Source of the DNA: Bombus terrestris
Lineage: Eukaryota > Arthropoda > Insecta > Hymenoptera > Apidae
Reading direction: 5' to 3'
Assembly: GCF_910591885.1 (NCBI RefSeq)
Contig: NC_063274.1
Span: 4,526,001-4,590,000, forward strand
Length of the DNA stretch: 64,000 nt
The translations under genes and the position numbers were made by a program. Shown here one piece after another: positions 13,609-25,800 of this stretch (positions within the stretch are counted from its first letter, which is position 1; each line of letters starts with the position of its first letter). Under the pieces are notes generated by a model. That model searched no databases. It had not been told where the DNA came from and was given only the letters and a program-made list of their open reading frames with translations.

Positions 13609-16600
13609 ATACATATCAACAAGATACTCTTGCACAGTAGCGACATGCTTGGTAATGAAATAAATAGAATTTTACGAATGTTCGAATCACAAATCGTCTG
13701 ATTATTCTACGCGGTAAAAAAGTTATGAGATTGTGAAAGGATAATTTATAAACCGGGATTCTAGGCATCTGGGATCTTCTTACGCAATAATCAAACTATA
13801 GATATTGGTAAGTCGACAGATTATAAGTTACAGATTGTAGGATCCTCTCTTATGATTTTACAATTTCTCGTCAAATAGACTGATTAGATAAGCTGTGATT
13901 CGTAACAGTTACTTGCATACAATTCCGTGTTATAAAAAGCTAATTTATCAGTGTTAGTAACTCGTAGCTCGTCGTTTGTACGACTTTAATCATTCAATTA
14001 TGCAATATGAGTCAGAATTTGTTTATCCTTATCGCCTGAATCGTCACTCTCTTGTCATTCTTGATCTGATTAGCTTTTTTCAGATTTGCATTATTTATTG
14101 AAAATGAACGAGTGGATTTATTATTTACGTTTAGAATAAAATGAGACACTTCTTTATGGGATTATTAAACGAGGCATCGGTGTTAGTCAGTAACGCAAGG
14201 CGAATTGGTTCGAGAATCGATCATCGACTGATAACCTCGTACAAAGTTCAGCAAGCTTCCGGTGTATTATTCGTTGTCGTGGTTGTTATTCTTAACGTTT
14301 AAAGTCATTCAAAGCTTCATTGAAGAAGTTAATAATTAAAAGTTGAGTCATTTCTCTGTTACGTAAGCGAGGAATGCATATGTATATTTGATAAATAGAT
14401 GGTAGTCAATTTCTTGAATTATTGCTTACCGTCAATGCAAACATGGATTTGGAAATGTCTCCATTAAAATGTACGAGCAAGTTTTTGTTTACGAAAAGGT
14501 GTCGCAAGGACATACCGCATTAAAGAACAATTACAGTAATTGCTTTTGCAGCAAAGCGTTCAGTCGGAACGATGTTGTCAAGGACCGTCGAAGATGTTCG
14601 AAAATTCCTGGAATAGCTGAAATATGGCGCGAACATACAGTTGTAGGAGTATCATAAATGGCGTCCTTGAGATATCTGCATAAGTTAGAATCGCAGAAAA
14701 TTCTTATGTCGAACCGATCGGTGTAATTAATAAAAATGCCGTAATTAAAATACTTTAACCTAAGAGAAGAAAACATTTATGGTTTGAAAAGCCTTGAAAA
14801 TGATTTACAACTTGCTTCGGTAGTAAATCTGACTGAATATTTAAAAATCGAAGTTAACAGATTTATTAGAAAATTTGTAGACGAGAATAAAAATTGAAGG
14901 AAATATCGAATTGTAAAGGAGTAAAGGAAATACATTAACAATTAATTACAGACACGAATATAATTAAATTTCGTAATTTATTTTAAAGTTCAGATCTTCT
15001 CTGATCGAAAGAAATTTTGAAATTTATCGTTGAAAGTAAAATGAAACATAGAGGCGGTAAAGCAGGAACGTTCTCAGCGAAACGTCTTAATACAAAGGCA
15101 CGTTCTCAAGTTTTTCGATTTCTAGTTGCCTGTCGTGTTTTCTGCCTTTTTTGCACAGCGATACGTCTCCTCGTGGGACACCTGATCGCGAGTGACATTC
15201 CACCGATTTCCGAATTCTCGTTCACACGCCTTGACTCTGATCTCCTTATTTAGCGACGAGAAATCTTATTGCCACCTGGCTTTCTTCTCTCCCATCGTTG
15301 GCCAGTTTTTCCAATAGAGTTTTCGTTACCTGTCAACCGCTTTTATTCGACGCGAATTGAAGCAACGCAATCTATATTATAAAGCGATCCAAGCGCAAGA
15401 TCACATTTTCTTTAACTATTTAAATTATTCATATCGATGTACCTTTTTATTCACATTGTAACCATTACCATTAGCTCGATTAATTTTTATTCTTTAAAAA
15501 ATATTTTACGTGTCTTTACTATTAAACAGACAAACAAATGGAACGTCAATTTCAAAATTTTTAGATTTATCTTTATCCATGCAGCTTTTGTGCAATACTA
15601 AAATCTGTGTGTGCGTGTGCGTAACTTCAAAGTTATACATGTAAACAATATTATTACATAGGTGTTTTAAACCATGGAGAAAGTCGAAAGGCAAGAGGGT
15701 CTGCAAAACATATTATTTGTAACGATAAGAAATGCTGCAAAATATTTACTTGAAAACTTTCCCCGATCATTTGCCGAAATATGAAGCGTCTTTACTTTAG
15801 ATCGAGTCACGATAATCGGGCTCGATTCCGAATTCGCAATTGGAAATAAAAGAGATTACAGGAAATCTTAATTCCACCGTGTTGGTAATTTCATTCGCAG
15901 CTATCTACTAGAATTATCACAATTGTCAACATAGTTTCCGTTCTATAACGATCTTTCTTATCTATATATAATTATCTCGCGTAATTGATATTTTTTCTTG
16001 CAAGTCCACATTCACATTGAAATATTGGATGACGCATTGGAAGCTACCGTGTTAGGCTACCATGCTACAACCCAAATAAATCACGTTTAAAACAGAAAGT
16101 AATAGCGGCATTACTCGAGAATCACACGAACTAGCTACACTAAGGACTTCCTGCGAGCGATAAACTGGTCATTCACCGATCTTCTCGACCATCGAACGCG
16201 AATTAAAACACGTAGGAAATTCAGAATAAAGGAATGAATCACCGGTATTGTACGACGTGTCTATCTCCCAGTTTTTCTCACACCGAACCCCTTCTTCTTA
16301 TACACGCGTAATTAGTACGTTTGTAATTATTATGTCACTGGGAGTCGAGCGTTCTCAATCGTAGCAGAGGTCGGGCTGCCCTCGTCTACGAAATATTATT
16401 CGCACTTTTGTCGTCCCTTGTTTCTCCTTTTCTACCGGCGAGCCATTCTCAATTACTCCGGTATATCCATTAGTGTGGAAAAAGCGGAGGGATAAAACGG
16501 AACTGTTGGAGGGATGAGGAGCGTTGAAATGTGGGAATCACGCTTTGACAGAGCATTAAATAACGGGCATATCGCGGCGCGCGTTTCACGCAGCGTGTCG
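13609..16600. other. AT-rich non-coding region
   Basis: No gene, repeat of note or RNA structure could be supported. Short open frames near 14469-14776 and 15017-15253 lie on opposite strands without splice signals or recognisable motifs. Confidence 0.6.
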
Positions 16601-18120
16601 CGCGTTACACGACGCCGACATAAACGCTGTGGTCACGTAGCCTTTACGCTGCTGTAGCGCGATGGAAGTGGGCCGAGAATTATTTATACGTTGGTCGACA
16701 CAGCTGATCTCCGGCGCGCGAGCGCGCGTCCTCTTCTACCTTTTCTCTTTGCCTGTATTTTTGTGCGGCCAGCCGAGAACACAGGATCGCCTCGCACAGA
16801 GAAAGACGATGGTTCGATCGTATATGCGCGGAATATCACGAAGGAAGGAAGAGGAAAGAGAATTAGACAGAAGGAAACAAAGAGAAAGAGAAAGAAGATG
16901 GAAGGAAAGAGAAAGAAGAAAAGACTTTGTGTACCTCACTGGCTGTGTGGTGGACGCAGCAGAACGAAAAAGCATATTCGATCTGGTGCCGGCTAGAAAT
17001 AGCAACGGCAGACTGAAATAAACGCAACGTCGCAACGCGCGTCGACAAAGAATCTCTCTCGGTTTTCATGACGCTGTCACCGACCCCCATCCCACCACCG
17101 GACTCGCTTTTTCTCTCTACGCTCTTCTCACCGTCGCGTCGCAGCTCGCAGCCACGATCCGGCATCGTCGTAAAATTACCGGTAAATCGTTTGACAGATC
17201 GTGTTGTCTCTGCGAGTCAAGTAGCTTCCTTTGTCTCTTTGGTGAGCGCTTAATTAGTCGTCTCGCGGAAGTTTATTCTTTTCTACATCGCGTTCCTTTA
17301 AACGTATCACTCGGCTGAAGAAAGAGAATTTTTTAGTGGTTGGTTCTTCGGTTCGATGTTAGTTGGTAAAATCAGCGGCGCGATAATAATGGACGCACGG
17401 ATTCCCGCGAAAGTACCGTACTTTCCAATCGTAACTCGTATCTCTCTAAAGGGGCAAAGAAGGATTGTGTTCGAGGTAGAAACACGGTTTTACGTAACGC
17501 CCGTGCCGGACAGGATACGCTCGCCGTTTTTCTTTATTAACGAGCTCCAACCGCGGCAATTAACATTCACGGGAGAAACGAGACGCGCTTTTCGACGCCT
17601 ATGGTCATTATCGTGGCTCTCTCGGGCCGGGATCGATTTCGCAACCGCGCTGGTTACGTGCCTGTTTCAAGAGCGAAAAAAACGCGATATTCGGAGCGAA
17701 TTTGGTGTCACGCGAACGTGGTCAATTAACGTCCACATCGTTAAATTACGGCTCCTGAAAATGCGGAGAAAGTCGTAAATGACTACCGATGACGTCACTT
17801 CTCTGCCATGTTGCATCGTTTGATACGATGTACATAAATACGCGTAAACGATTTATAATTCGATCGTTCCACGAACGAATCGCCAGCTGTTTCGATTTTT
17901 CTTCGTGTTCCGGAGAACTGTACAACGTTATGTGAAGAGTTTGGAAAAAGGTTAGGTTCAAAGGCACAAACGTTGCGATGGTTGGAGAAGGGTGTAATAT
18001 TGACGGGGGTGACGTCACGCGACGCCCCGTTGTCGGATTATACGTACAGCATCCCCTTCTCTTTTGGCACGTCCGGCTGAACTCCCACGCGCCACTTTTA
18101 ATGCTGCCCGTGTCATGCTA
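16600..18120. promoter_or_regulatory. Candidate regulatory region with two CRE palindromes
   Basis: This stretch is more CpG-rich than its surroundings. It carries a purine tract at 16840-16924 and two full palindromic cAMP-response elements, TGACGTCA, at 17790-17797 and 18010-18017. These are 220 bp apart; the second lies in the longer palindrome GTGACGTCAC. CREs are established binding sites for CREB/ATF bZIP proteins. That the region acts as a promoter or enhancer is inference from clustering and base composition. It also contains a 140-codon ATG frame at 17356-17778 with no recognised domain, which is not called as a gene. Confidence 0.35.
16840..16924 (+). repeat. Purine-rich low-complexity tract
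   Basis: About 85 nt almost entirely of A and G on the plus strand. It makes one overlapping frame read as an Arg/Glu/Lys-rich pseudo-coiled coil, which is a composition artefact. Confidence 0.75.
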
Positions 18121-21100
18121 AATATTGCACTTACCCTCCAACAGCATGATTAAAGTTTATTTTTACGCGGGGAAATGTAATTGAATTACGGTAGAGATGG
18201 AATAGCTTTGTGGAATTATTCTTCAGATAGATGAAAATTTACCAAAATTCGTTACGAGTACTTTAAAATGAAGCTAAAGAAGTTTCTCATTTTTAATAAT
18301 GTTGTAACAGTGTAATATGTATAAAAGAGAAAAATATTGAAATTACATTACGAATCGTACTTGCTGCGATCGTATCGACGTGATTGGAGTTCACGAAATT
18401 TTCATGGAGTTCACGATTCTTATTTGATATATACAGGTTTAGAAACTTAAAGAAAACGAGATGAGTTTTAAAATTATATATTTATTTTCATTGCCACCAA
18501 TAAATAAATATATATGTACATATCAAATCAAATAGAATTGGTATTTGAATGATATCGATTAATTTTCATTTGAAGCTATTTATCTAAAGTCCATATTTTT
18601 ATTAATAGATGGCTTTCAAAGCGCAAGATAGTTTCATCTTTGAAGAAATTCATGGACGGTTTTCAGCAACCAGTAAAAGCCAGTTTAAATCCGACAGAGA
18701 GATAAATTGCTGTGTTTATCGGTCGCGATTAAACATACGTCAAGATAAACTGGGAAAGAAAAAGAGGAGAAAACAATGCCGAGAAAAGCACAATGTTACT
18801 GTATAAGCATTAATCGACGAAATCGCGTGACAGTGTACAAAGTACAAGTTGCTGTTTATCGAAAGTTACGTCGTTGTTCTCTTCTGTCGATAATGCAGGC
18901 TGCTGTTTCTAATGTCTTAAATATTTCTCACATTTGTCAAGGAACATGATATGTAGATTTCATATCATTTATCACATATTTGTCATTGAAGCAAGTTGCC
19001 TCGAGTCAATAATTCTTAACAGTTAAGTAGCATTAGATAAATAAGATTCTTAGCTTTTAATTAAAGTCGCTCTAGAATGATAATTGTTTTTCTGTTTCAC
19101 TCTGTTTACAATGGTAATCATAAACTCTACGCAAACGTATTACTAATTACATCCCTTTTGGAGGTACGTAAGTATTAATACGAGAATTGGGAGAAACTAC
19201 AGAAACGCTACCTTCCGTGTATCCGTGGCAACGTATGCTTCTGTATTAGCTGTCAGGGATCGAATAAAATGACCTGGTCGAAACCTAATACTTATCTTCT
19301 GTTCATGAATGCAAACGGTAGTTGGAGCGAGCTAGGTTACAATTGCATGCGAGATGGTAATAAATCTCTGCCATAATTAGGTTAAAAATGAATGTCATCG
19401 ATATATTTGGTCTCAGTTCGGGTTAGCGTTTTCAATCCGACCGCCGTGAAGTCGCTTGCGTGAAACGATAACAATTCTCAAAAAATTTTTCAAAATTTCC
19501 ATTTCCACGACATATTCTAAAATTATCGAAATCAGAGAGGAAGCAAATTTTTTGCCGCTTCATTTAGTTCTTTGAATAAACAGAATTGGCAAAGCAAAGA
19601 ATGCAGTCTTCAATGAAATATAATGTGCAAGGAGGTTATGAAGGGCGACATATGGCGTAAGTTGTTTCGAACTTCTTAATCTTTCTCTGTATCTCAATGA
19701 ACGATTCGATAAAATCTATACGATGTTCAACATATTAAAACTCTCGTTCTTCGATAAACAAGAGAAAAAAGAAGAAAGACATAGACATCGTCGAGATTTC
19801 CGATTTCCCCATATAGTAATCCACTGGAGGTTACGAGCAAGAACGTGGTCGCATTTCAACGCGTCGCGTCGTACCGTACGCGACGTGTGTTTCTTCCACT
19901 AAACACATAAACATACGCAATATGTATCGAGACACGGATACGTGAAGCGAGAAGTCAACTGCCCTGTACACACGCGAATCTGTGTAAAGGGTATATCCAT
20001 TGCATAATCATTATAAATGCACCGTGCGTTAACTTACACTGGCACACTGAAATTTTCGTTCCGCTTTCGAACGTCGCACCACCTAATCGTTGCATTCAAT
20101 TTACAGAACATTTGCATCGAAGATTTATACGTGTAAAGTCGCGTTGTTGCCTGAAAGAAATTTATTCGTTCCGAAATTGTTCCAACTGTTAGTTACGTCT
20201 AGATACATATATTAAGCTATACCAGAATATAGTATCTATACTTTAAATTGTATTTACAATTATATTTTTATTTAAATCTTTCTCAAGAAATATTATTCAT
20301 GACAAATACAGTATCAGGCACAGTTATTTTATATTTATGTACATAATTTACATTATACAGGTACTATTGCTAATTCTGAATGTCCAAAAAAAAAACGCAG
20401 CTAGATAGTAACAGAATGGGAAGCGTTGCTCTATTTTCAATTGAACGTAATATGTGGGATGGAGTATCAATGTCGTGTCATCTTAAATTGGCGCGGTATA
20501 CCAGTCAAGCGTGGATGTGAGAATCAGAGCTCGGTGGATTCATAACCGTAACTCGACTCGTCATCTTTGGTGCTATCGTCTCGTTGTAAACAAGCTTAAG
20601 CAGTCCAGTGTGCCTGCCGGCGCTATGTAGGTTACTATCCCAACGGTCTGCGCCTCCTCGACCCGCCTTTAAGGTCGTTTACAGCGTAACCCGAACCCAC
20701 TTCTTCTTTTCATCATCTTCTTCCTTCGCCTCTTTTTTCATTCTTTTACCGTTTCTCGTAATCCTTTTGAAATGACTGTTTCGCGTAAAAAATAGGCGTC
20801 TTTAGTAACTGTAGGTTAAACGTGCAACGCAGTGATTTCTAACGTAATGCATGATTTGCTTTTCGAATTATTTGATCACAGAGAAACCTTAAATTGCAGC
20901 ATGGTGTTTTGAAATAAAAATCAGAAATGAATCTATACATTTATATTTGAGACGAACATTTTTCGAAATCAGGACGAATATTATAATAGAAACAGTCATC
21001 AATTCGAGTCACACTGTTTCCTGTAATAAAATTATTCTCTAGGTATCATTACCCTGCTTTCCCTTAGAAGCACACGAGACTTATAATTTTCTGAATAGTC

Positions 21101-21520
21101 ACTACTTTTTCGAGTGTTAATTTCAGGTATAAGATTACAAATAGGATCAGAAGAACTCGAAAATGATCCGCATCCGGATCTACATCCGGTCGTACTTTAT
21201 ATTTATGCTTTTTTGCAAATAGAATAAAGGATTATCAATTTACGTAAATACCGAGATCTCACATACAAAAACAAATATTGTTCCAACATCGAGACATACA
21301 TACGAGTTGTATGTATAACCATGTCGTCATTAAACAGTACGTTTCAAATTACTCGATGAATTAGCTGCATGTTACACAATACTACACAATAAAACCCACA
21401 GGTTAGCTTCGAATTTTCATATGACTTTAAACTCGTGAAATATTAGACCGGACAATACTGGCTCTCACGAATGAAACCATAAATGTACATATGATACAGT
21501 AAAAGATGTTATAATATACT
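18121..21520. other. AT-rich non-coding region
   Basis: No exon or RNA gene supported. The plus strand at 20700-20760 is pyrimidine-rich. A short frame at 19603-19656 followed by GTAAGT at 19657 was inspected, but the region before it lacks a pyrimidine tract for an acceptor. Confidence 0.6.
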
Positions 21521-21819
21521 GCGCATGCAAATTATTTGGCATGAATATTTATTCGCACTTTCGCGGCATATCCATAACGACTTACAGCGATTTTGCGAGG
21601 TACGTGCGGGAGGTATCACGCATCGTGACCGCATAACGCGTTTTCTGATTCTTTTTTCTGGCTGTGGCGCACGCGCTCGCCAACCTCGTGGCTGCTCCCG
21701 ATGCGCTTACCCAACGTTGTTAGCAGCGCCGCGCTGCCGTTAGCTGTGTCGATGATCTTTCGTTGTGGTCGTGCGACGTACACGTATAAGTTACGCTCTA
21801 AGAATTACCGGGTAGTGGA

Positions 21820-21880
21820 GTATCACGTGACGCCGCCTTGTGGGTATATAAAGACGACCGACGGCTAGTGGAATCAGCCA
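21820..21880 (+). promoter_or_regulatory. Core promoter: E-box, TATA box and initiator
   Basis: An E-box CACGTG at 21824-21829 runs into a TGACG half site. TATATAAAG follows at 21845-21853, in a GC-rich flank. TCAGCC at 21874-21879 puts the likely start adenine at 21876, 29 nt after the first T of TATAAA. That is the spacing expected for a metazoan TATA-plus-initiator promoter. No convincing downstream promoter element is seen at +28 to +32. The exact order and spacing make chance unlikely, though single elements of this kind are common. The E-box could bind bHLH factors, by inference. Confidence 0.6.
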
Positions 21881-22000
21881 CTTGAGAACTGGCTCCGAGG
21901 TTCGTGCAGTGGTTTGTACCTTCTATAGCGATCGAGAATCGCCGAATACGATTGTTTATCTCAAAGCAAAGAGGTGGAGAAAGAGAAAACTATCGAAGAA

Positions 22001-22042
22001 ATGGCTTTGTATTTTATTGCTCCCGATACTGTCGAAAGAAAA
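22001..22042 (+). CDS. Candidate first coding exon (14 codons) after the TATA promoter
   Basis: The first ATG downstream of the predicted start site is at 22001, 125 nt into the transcript. The frame reads MALYFIAPDTVERK up to 22042, where AAAA is followed by GTGAGA, a good splice donor, exactly on a codon boundary (phase 0). Without splicing the frame ends at a TGA at 22073-22075, giving a 24-residue peptide. The context before the ATG (GAAGAAATGG) has purine at -3 and G at +4, which is favourable. It may be a short N-terminal exon, an upstream ORF, or simply leader sequence. The exon at 61694 has an open frame beginning in phase 0, so the two could join, but nothing proves it. Confidence 0.3.
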
Positions 22043-22612
22043 GTGAGAAGGGAGGAGAATTGTATACGCACGTGAATTGATAATAAATCTTGGGAAAAGG
22101 CTCGCATAAGAATTGTTTAAGGTAGGTCGTCGTTTCTGATGACCGGTAGAAAAATGACGTAGTCCGATTATCGGCTGTTTGAACGTCATAGAGAAACGGG
22201 TGACACGCATGCGCAGAACGTTGCCCCTTAGCAAGAATGGAGAAGCTGAGACACGTACTTACACATATATGTATGTCATGGATGCGCATGCCTTCTACGC
22301 TATAGATCATTGAAACATAATGTGGAATATTATATATCCGAACATGATATCGTAGACAACGATTACGCATACACACGTGGTTAATATAGTATGGATTCGG
22401 AGACTCCGTAATTATATCGACAATCGATCAGACTATCTGTGTATATAGAGAACGACGTTAACGTCGGTTAGAAACTGAGCGGAGTACATACTTTAGAAGC
22501 GGAAAGATCTGCCACGATTAGAATCTCGTTTTATACGCATATATTTGTCACGTCTGGTAGAACGCGTGAGCGTTCCACACTCTGAGGAAGAGAGACAGGG
22601 AAAGACGCCGCG

Positions 22613-22897
22613 TCAGATTGTGTGCATCGGTTCCAAGGCTCTCTCCGAGCACTGCCTCCCGAGGATTTCAACTTCTTTTTGTCCGGCGTTCAAGGTGAAC
22701 CCGTACGAGAAAAAAATTCCCGCGTCCTCCAACTGAGACACTAACACCGGATGGAAAATATACTGACCCACTGACTCATAGGGGATTTCCGGCATTAGCT
22801 TGCATTTGCTACGTGCTATAGTAACTGCCGAGCACGACGTCCTTAAAAGTCTTGTTACGTCTTGCAAAAACCGTTCATTACCCGACCATAAATGTAA
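22613..22897 (-). CDS. Possible terminal exon or fossil of an unrecognised gene
   Basis: On the minus strand an open frame of 94 codons runs from 22897 to a TGA at 22615-22613. It begins directly after CCTCAG, a possible acceptor (22903-22898), and an in-frame TAA lies a few codons upstream, so an exon would need to start there. The residues look protein-like: mixed charged, hydrophobic and glycine positions, for example SYGFTLNAGQKEVEILG near the C-terminus. No family is recognised. Caution: plus-strand frames across 22560-22735 are also open and also look protein-like, so strand is uncertain. It lies about 0.7 kb downstream of the plus-strand promoter and would be antisense to that transcript. 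A decayed transposon or retrogene piece is an alternative. Confidence 0.3.
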   Translation of the reverse strand, partial: LHLWSGNERFLQDVTRLLRTSCSAVTIARSKCKLMPEIPYESVGQYIFHPVLVSQLEDAGIFFSYGFTLNAGQKEVEILGRQCSERALEPMHTI

Positions 22898-22899
22898 CT

Positions 22900-25800
22900 G
22901 AGGTCGTTATCTCAAAAACCAACGGAATATTAATTTGTTAATCTCATACTTATTTTCGTGAGTTAATAGTAAAAGTTAGCTACAAATTAAAAGGCTTGGA
23001 GATTATATTCGAAGCTCTATAGCAGTGCGAAACAGAGAGAGAGATGAAGGTCTGTCCTCGAAGAAACTTCCTGATGTCGAATACTCGGCTCAACACAGTT
23101 AATCGCGACCTAGACATCATCGCGACTGTCGAGAGACAGTTAAATTTATAACAGACGTATTAGATCCACGTTTACGGATCGTTTTAATGGCAGAGGAACG
23201 CGCAAACGAAGAAACGATCGGACGATTTCGTGATTGCCCTAACTGCGAGTCAGCTAATAAAAGACGTTGCGCAATCGTGGACGTTGGTGTTGCGCCGTAG
23301 ATAATAATAAGAACATAGACTGGTAAAGTGGAAGGGGCGGGTAAGAGACAGCAAAGGATAGGTTCTCTTTCTCTCTCTATCTATCTATCTACCTATCTAT
23401 CTATCTACCTATCTATCTATCTATCTATCTATCTTCTATCTCCTATCTCCCTGCTTCTGTTGTATGTGCGCGTCCATGTTTCTTCTTTCGATACTGTCGA
23501 TGGATCGCTGTGTGCACGCGCGAATGCACAAACATAATAATTTGTCGCGGATGAGTTGTCGCAAGTTACAGCGGCCGCGCACTAGTGCACTGGTGCAACG
23601 AAATCGAAGAGAAACTCTCTCGACCGAACTCGTACGCTATTTACAGCTTCTTTCGAGTAACAAGTTACTGGATTGATTGTCTCGAGCCTTCAGGAAACGT
23701 ACTATCGTTTTCTCGTATTATTATATTCTCTATCTTTGATCGTTTTTTTTCGTCATTTATATATTTTCTAAAAATCATCATTTTCATGCACTTCTGTCTA
23801 ACTTTCATTCGACGGCACTGTTTCCGCCTTTCGTATTCACTTTCGACAAAGAAATGTCCGTAAATAGGATCATTAGAATGGAGAATCGATACGTTAACCT
23901 GACCACGTTAATTAAATTGTGAAATTTCTATCGCGATTACTCACGGCCGAACGTTGCCACGGTATCGTTTCTTGGAGAAACACGCGTCTACGAGAATACT
24001 AATCGACGTTAACCTCTTTGCCGTGGCCATACTCTCCACCACCGTCCGTAATCTGCCTTTCTCGTGGCCGTGTCTTTATTTTACCAGTAGAAAGGAAAGG
24101 TCGCTCGAGGATAGACAAATAAGACGGAATCGGCGTGAAGAGGCATATCGAGGAACGATTGCCCGACGGTCGTTACGCGTGATAGATGTTATACCGCTAT
24201 ATGTATGGTACAGTGTGACCACAGAGTTTTCTCTGGCTCGTTTAGCAAAAGCAGGGAACCACGAGAAATCCGATCGTAATTACTTCCGGCTCGCCGAGGC
24301 CTTCTAGGGAACGTTGAGAAAACGGAAATTCACTTTCTTTACCTTGGCACCATACTTACCTCTATGTTCTTCTATCTTGTTTTCTTTCTCTCTTCTCCTT
24401 TCTCTCCGTCTCCCTCTTTAAATGACCCGACGTCTGCGCGATATGCACGCACATGTATGCATACATATCGTGTGTGTATGGTCGTGATTCTTATACATCG
24501 ACGATTCGTTTAACAAAATGTTCAGGGTCAGCATACGTATGTAGATAGATGGGACACCTGCATCGAGTATTGTCTTTTCGCGACTTTCCGACTTTTCTAA
24601 CCACAGATACGTATATACCTGTGTAATCATTGTAAATAATTACTATTATCGTTCAGCAATTAATCGATTTATCTTGTGATAAAAGACAGTTGATATTCGT
24701 ACAAAGACGAATGTCGAAACGTGCACTTAGAAACTCGTTCCTTGGCACTCGATCAAAGTATGTTGGAATCTGTAACATTATTCGGAATATTATTTTGGAT
24801 CGTTTTTCTGATGATCGAGCATTTCACTCGTACACCCTTCATCGTAAAACAATTTTTTATCACGAATATTAAGAATGGAATTCAAATGTAAAAATATGGC
24901 CGAATGAACACCGATACATTCAACGCCATCTGTTTGCAGTCCATCGTTTGACGATACATTTTACGAGCATTGTTTTCCAAACTGCTTTTCCATAGATATA
25001 AATATTATTTACAAGTATACATAAAAGAAAACTTGTTTTTCACTTCGTATACGATGTAACGAGGACGTTAAACGTAAAATTGATGTTGATTATCCAAAAT
25101 ATAGTGACGTTACCGTGAATTTGTAGTTTGTGACGTAGATGTTCGCAGTTGAAGTGACGAGATAAACGCGCCATCACAGCCGTAGTGTACTTAAACCTTT
25201 CGTTTGTTCGATTGAAATTTGCGTAAAATAGATTTCGCGTAGCCATTGCGAATGTAATTTTATTTCATTTCTTTCGTTGACACGACTTTCGACTTGCATT
25301 CATTCGAAACGAATTTAATATCGTTTATTCCATACGGTAAAACGCATGGAACTCTACTGTCTGCTCGTTAATGTGGTAAAGCTGTTTCGCGACAGAATTC
25401 AAAAGAAAAAACGTGTAGTTCTTATTAAATAACTTTAATACTGCTCCACGTTAAGCCGGTTAAGCGACAGAAAATGGTCTTTTGTAACCAAGTGGAACTA
25501 TACGTAAAACTTGCGCCCTATCCTTTTCCTTGTTCGTTGTCTGTCTTTTTCTCTCCATTCGTTCCCCTTCTTCCTTGTCAACATTACGCTCGGCTTGGCA
25601 AACAGCGACAGGCACGGACATACGAAGGACGTATACCTATATAGACTCAACTTACATGCACAGACTGCCACCAACACATCTGTATCTACTTCAAAAGCCA
25701 TTGAACGTGCTGTTAGCTTTTTCTCTTTTCGTTGCTCGGTTCACTCTCTCGTTCACGCGTAGTGGCTTCGATAGTGGGACAGAAAGAGACAACGATAACG

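Noticed and set aside
16662..17021. 119-codon frame resembling an Arg/Glu coiled coil
   Set aside because: The charged region is a translation of the purine tract at 16840-16924.
19603..19660. Short open segment followed by GTAAGT, read as an exon
   Set aside because: The AG before it has no pyrimidine tract and the frame is too short to judge.
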